The notes beneath the pieces are model-generated. The model saw nothing but the letters and a program-made list of their open reading frames with translations, was not told the origin of the DNA and searched no databases. DNA of 64,000 nt. Origin: Calvatia gigantea (taxonomy: Eukaryota > Basidiomycota > Agaricomycetes > Agaricales > Lycoperdaceae). The DNA is taken from the NCBI GenBank assembly GCA_025093985.1, contig JACAAK010000009.1:3286001-3350000 (forward strand), given 5' to 3'. Below are positions 59,500 through 64,000 of the stretch, one piece after another. Both the position numbers and the translations under genes were made by a program. Each line of letters opens with the position of its first letter. Position 1 is the first letter of the stretch.

Positions 59500-60221
59500 C
59501 AGCCACCTAAAACCAAACATCAGGTCAGCAGTTATTCGCCAGCCCTGTCGTGGAAAAAAAGGGGGTGCCGCACCTACGGAACTGATCCAAGTCAGCACCG
59601 GGACGATGAGATACTTTTCTGCATTGCGGAAAAGAACTCAGGTCCTGCCAAATTACAACGCGTCCCCAAGGATCAGCGCTCAGCTGTAATTGTAATAAGG
59701 GAGCCGATCGGAATGGGAAATTATTAGCCATAGGTGTTGCCATGAATATGAATAGCATTTCCCCGGTCCTACATCCATCGCTCCAAAGTAACATTTGCGA
59801 GGTCCTGTTTGTCCTGAATCCTCCTCTCAGGGTGGCCCATGAGATTGATATGGAACCGCTTGATGATATTTATCAAGTCCATTGTCAGGAATACCGTGGA
59901 GGTCGCGAACATGACGAGCATCATGAGGAGCAGAAAGCACGCCGCTTTTGCTCTCGACGCATAGATTCTTCGGCTAGAGCGGAAAATGTTTAAGTTGACG
60001 GATTCAGCGTTCCGTTACGGAGGTGTGCATACCAAAGGATTATAGTTGAAGTCGAGATTAGTAAGAGGTAGATACCTGCAGGGCGGAGCACATGCGTGAG
60101 ACTCCACAGGACTCCGAATAGAATAGAATAGAAGGTGTGAACCATATTCAAAAACAACACGTACAACTTCCACCATAAAGTTATACCCGACCTTTGGGAG
60201 AAGTTCAGCGTCGCTTGCCAT
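59500..60221 (-). pseudogene. Damaged multi-TM protein gene
   Basis: From ATG at 60221 the frame reads MASDAELLPKVGYNFMVEVV. Further hydrophobic blocks follow in different frames: IYLLLISTSTIILWYAH, AACFLLLMMLVMFATSTVFL with TMDLINIIKRFHI, then TLERWM, GEMLFIFM and VVIWQD. The order (short start, TM pair, a basic loop, LERW motif, TM, VVIW) resembles uncharacterised basidiomycete seven-TM proteins. Several frame changes and in-frame stops occur, more than for the other genes, so it is called a pseudogene; the alternative is several assembly insertions. No family name can be assigned. Confidence 0.45.
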
Positions 60222-62733
60222 GTAGCTTGCTCTGGGGCAGATACTAGTATGGGTTGATGGCAAAAAGGTGAGATGGTTTAAATCTGGGGAGTCCGCATCT
60301 TTAGGCGTAATATGCGCTACGCATGGTGGGCGCTAGGCAGCAAGCGGATTTGCTAAATATTAACAGTGAGAATCCTTCTGGAGTGAATGTCATAGGTACT
60401 ATTCTTATTAGGTGGGTGTGGGTCAGGCGGTACAACCCCAACCCAAGACGGGGAAGCAGAAAGCCCCAAGGTAGCTAGTACCCTACCGCATCGTGTTCAC
60501 GGGGGAGTTGAAATGACGAAAGGGGGGGGGGGCAGCGTTGCCCCAAGTTGACCCTCCTGCATTGCGGTTCTAAGGTTGTGGCTTAATAGTGGAGTTGCAG
60601 CCTCCATTGCACCCAGGCGCAAGTGTCGGGCGACCACGACAGGGAATCATGATATGTCAACGCTTCGGGGTGTCACCAGGATCTTCCATGAGCCCTAGTA
60701 TTTTGGTCCCTTTGAACTCCGAGAATATCTCATAGGCGGGTTGTCCCGAATCAAGGGGTTGTGGTTTCACACAACAGGACGTCTGTTATGCTGGCCAAGT
60801 TATGAACCACCCGGGACGGAAATTCGTCAGTGTGGAAAGGCATCCAGCATTTGCACTGGCACTGTACACTGGGCGCATTCGCGATGGTATCCTCCAAATC
60901 ACCAAGCTTCCAGCATTTTATGGCACTTCGCCTTTCCTAACCAGAGTCATTACAACTGCCGACGCTCGTGTGAGGCCTGGGAGTATAACGTTCTCATGAA
61001 ACGGGTCCCATGTTACTTCCATCCGATGATAATAACATGGTATCAAATGGACATCTGCACTCCCATATTGAAACCTTGGTAGTGCGCACTGACAATAATT
61101 CGCGTCCAACCTGCTCGCGTCATGGGGCATGAGTTCACACGGGGGATGAGAATACCTGTTCAGCGCTCAGCAGTACTCCACTTTGAACTCGATTTATTGT
61201 GCTGACTACTCCATCATGTCTTCTGTTTACGGCAGAAGGCGACAAATAAACCAGAAGCCCGGTAAGGCATCTCCTCGAGTTTTGGATCAGAGAGGTTGAA
61301 GGCGGCTCTTCCCATCGAGATGTTGGTCAATTCTTCTCCTCGGCATCTATATCAAGGGCATCTTCATGACATTAAGTTAGGGGTTGAAATGAAGGCTGCC
61401 ACCGCTGTGCCAAGACTGAGTACTGATTGGCTGAATCCTGATCGTTAGTTAAGACGATGTTCTCCTCATGCTCAGTTGTTTGGTTTGTTGTCGTGTAACC
61501 TGTAGGCGACCAGTGGAATTCAGCAGCACGAGGCCCCTAAATTTTCCCTTGTATCACTAACATCTTTGACGCCGGCCTCCCATGCTCCGGATTTAGGGAG
61601 TCCTAATAATCTAAATTCGCTAGAGAGCGCTCAAAGTTGATTCCGCGGAAGTAGATGTTGCATAACGATTGCAAGGCAACTCCCGAGCCTATAAGGGAGC
61701 GTGGTTGAGTTCCTCAGTCCGAATAAGCCATTTAGACGAAGTGCTGAGGGGGTCGCATGCCCTTATGGTAAGAAAGACTTCTGTTATGTCTAACCGAGGC
61801 GGTGACTAGTTTTTCCGGGGGCGGGAGGTGGGGCCACCGGATCGTGAACGTACGTCGTACTCAGAAGGGCGTCGGTGTGTGCCTCCCATGAATCTATATA
61901 GTTATGCGGGGAGGGGGTTTGGCGGTCTGGTGCACATTACGTGGAGGTATCGGGTTCAGCTTCTTTTGGTCTTCTTTGTTGCCCTATCACCGGGGGATGT
62001 ACTGTAGTACTAGCTACCGCGGAGGCAAATTTGAAAAGCCCGGAGTCGGCTGTATAGTTGCCGCAACTGAGTCCGCCACTTTAAAGATTTATATTATCTG
62101 GACACCGAGCACATCCGAGAACCCTCTACGAGTGGCATCGAAGCCCGTTCCAAGAGTAGCTTTAGACTTCTCGAAAGCAACGGAGCGTCCACATATACTC
62201 CGCTTATTTCAAAGTTGACCCCGCGGAAAAAGCTTTTCTGCCTTCGGGGGAGATCCGACGGTAGGATGGAAAATCCTCCCGCTTACTAGATTCACGTGGT
62301 GTATTCAAATTGTCTCTGCCAACACATCCAAGGTGACCAGTTGAAGCCTTTCAGGTATTGTCCGGGCGGATAACGGGATTGGGGGTAGAGGGTCTGAGTG
62401 GCGCCCGGAGGAAGGGCATGAATGTTCAAACGCTCACTCTTGGTATGGACTTGGTGTTTGTGGCGTATTATTGGATGGACATACAAAGCACAAGCATTCA
62501 ATTCGCGGCCATGTTAGGACGGCGACTCTGACGCAATGAGTGCCTGCCCCAGCATGTGTACTTAAATGCTCTAGACCGCAGTGGAAGGTCGCTGGGCGTG
62601 GGAGGATCGAGCTTTTGAGTTTCGCAGAATCGGAGGAAATGACGATTTTATTTGTATTTGTTTGAAACCAAGGGCTTCGAGGCGAAGTCAGTATTCCTGC
62701 TCATCGTTAGCCACAGCGACGAGCACCGGGACC
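60222..62733. other. Gene-poor stretch
   Basis: About 2.5 kb. ORF 60802-60999 (MNHPGRKFVSVERHPAFALA) is coding-like in composition but isolated. A run of at least 11 G lies at 60522-60532. Nothing else can be supported. The last 150 bp upstream of 62734 presumably hold the promoter of the next gene. Confidence 0.35.
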
Positions 62734-64000
62734 ATGCGTCGTCTCACTCTTCATGCCTCTGCGCTCAACAACGAGGAGTACGACCTTTACACAACCAGCA
62801 TAGTAGATCTCGCTCTCTGTGAATCTAATCGGACATGACGAGAACACCACACGCGACGACGCCTTTTATGAGGAAATTACTGTCAGTGTGCGTGAAGTAA
62901 GAGCGTGGCTGCGCGGTCGTTACCCGAACATCCCAACTGAAAATATAGACGCTGTACGTTGTCTCTTGCTGTGCTATTTCCACTGTCTGATAGTCGCTGG
63001 CAACGTACCTCCTTATCTGGATCTTAGATTCTAAAATTCTTCTCGCCGGTGCTTGCACAGGGCGACGTACTCACTGGGGGCCAGTTTTTTGCCATTTTGC
63101 GGCTCGTTGTCCATGCGCAAAACGGCAGGGAAGTTGATAGAGGTCTGGCCTTCGTCCAAGGTAAGCCTAGCAGTTTTTTGTTGCCTCCCCTTATTGTTAA
63201 TTTCAGCCGGTAATCAGCACATCCCGCATCCTCTGCGCATTTGCTAGCAAATGCTAAGTTGACATCAGAATACACTCCTCCGCAACTACCGAAGGCGCTC
63301 GGATGGCTATGCTGCATCTTCAGCTTCTGATACTACCGCAACACCTCTCGCTAATCCATTTTCTTACGATTCTCGTCAACAACCTCCTTTACATCCTTCT
63401 CAGCGCCAGGACTCGAGTAGATCAGTCCACTCCCCGAATAATCCCTTTGTTTTTCGTAGCAAGTCAATCTCTGAAGATGGCTCTAGTCGACTTCCACCCC
63501 TCCCACCCCGAAAAACCCAAAACGCCCCACCGCCTCGCCACGCCCCTATTTCATCTTCTGCCTCTGCACCAACACACCCCCAAGCCGTGTCAAGCACGAT
63601 CCCGAATATCTCTCGCGCACCACCCTCGATCACCCCCCAGCCCCTTTCTCACTCACATCCACCACCTCCCCCGCCCCCGCCACCCAAACCAAAATCTAAA
63701 CCTACAACTCATGTAACTTCTACGCTGATCAAGCAAAGCCTTCAAGCGTCTAAAACCGCTCAAACTATGAAAAAGGCTGAAGAGCAACTGGAGAAAGAAC
63801 GGGTATTACAAGTACTTAGGAGCAGCGCCGTCGTCACCGGTGCGCGTCCCTTTGCTGGTGCCAAAATCTCGGGCTCATCCATCCTTATAGGTAGTAACAT
63901 GCGGGGTTCTGGCTCTGGGAGTCGAAGCCCGTCGAAAAGGATCCCGGCGTCACAACAATCGGTGGTGGCCAAGTCAGATTCGAGCGCGAGTTGGAGTGGT
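62734..64000 (+). CDS. EH-like domain adaptor protein, 3'-partial
   Basis: Start ATG at 62734 (MRRLTLHASALNNEEYDLYT). Then GHDENTTRDDAFYEEITVSV, REVRAWLRGRYPNIPTENID, intron, ILKFFSPVLAQGDVLTGGQF, FAILRLVVHAQNGREVDRGL, AFVQ-AHPASS, and a Pro/Ser-rich tail: PFSYDSRQQPPLHPSQRQD, NPFVFRSKSISEDGSSRLPP, a poly-Pro run, and a coiled-coil-like stretch (QTMKKAEEQLEKERVLQVL) continuing off the right edge. The GGQFFAILRLV block resembles the second EF-hand half of EH domains of endocytic adaptors. NPF occurs twice in the tail, the EH-ligand tripeptide. One-base insertions at 62827-62828 and 63298. The family is conserved in basidiomycetes as far as I recall; the EH assignment is inference. Confidence 0.7.

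Noticed and set aside
60522..60532. Long G run as a G-quadruplex element
   Set aside because: A single homopolymer, not spaced G tracts, and such runs are prone to length error in this assembly.
1..64000. Programmed +1 frameshifting as an explanation for the broken frames
   Set aside because: Breaks lie at unrelated heptamers, several per gene and in genes not known for recoding; no shared slippery site.

Overview
The window is nuclear DNA of a filamentous basidiomycete (Agaricomycetes-like). The evidence is short GT-AG introns (about 50-70 bp) in most genes, frequent tandem paralogues, and families typical of mushrooms: nwd2-type NACHT NTPases, DUF6534-like membrane proteins, GH16 glucanases with many introns, macrofage activating glycoprotein and several IDO copies. 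There is no plasmid, phage or CRISPR content.

Layout. 0-7 kb, minus strand: mitochondrial Lon protease (runs off the left edge), a Bem46-type alpha/beta hydrolase and an unrecognised conserved gene. 8-15 kb: two tail-to-tail chitin deacetylases and an M20 carboxypeptidase S. 16-23 kb: two tandem GH16 glucanases on a duplicated block, with a SINE-like insertion between them. 25-26 kb: cytochrome c and tRNA-Glu. 27-34 kb: a NACHT cluster with one NTPase with recognisable Walker motifs, one long ORF without recognisable Walker motifs, a chimeric relic on a tandem duplication, and a small tail-anchored protein. 34-37 kb: a macrofage activating glycoprotein relic, the PP1 inhibitor Ypi1 and a small secreted protein. 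40-49 kb: a MYND protein and three tandem indoleamine 2,3-dioxygenases. 49-58 kb: a secreted protein, intron-bearing tRNA-Leu(CAA), a DUF6534-like protein, a Zn2Cys6 factor and a GPR1/FUN34 acetate transporter. 59-64 kb: a damaged multi-TM gene and an EH-like adaptor cut by the right edge.

Themes. Secreted cell-wall enzymes (chitin deacetylases, GH16) sit with a peptidase. The IDO triplet would feed the kynurenine/NAD route. The NACHT cluster looks like an evolving STAND/NLR-like locus.

The strongest overall observation is that many clearly conserved genes are broken by single-base insertions. I count about 30 in 15 genes, nearly all +1 and many in short homopolymers. Removing one base restores the conserved motif each time. 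An insertion-biased assembly error is the simplest explanation, so most of these genes are annotated as CDS with the breaks listed. All gene models were read by eye, and exon edges are approximate unless coordinates are given.
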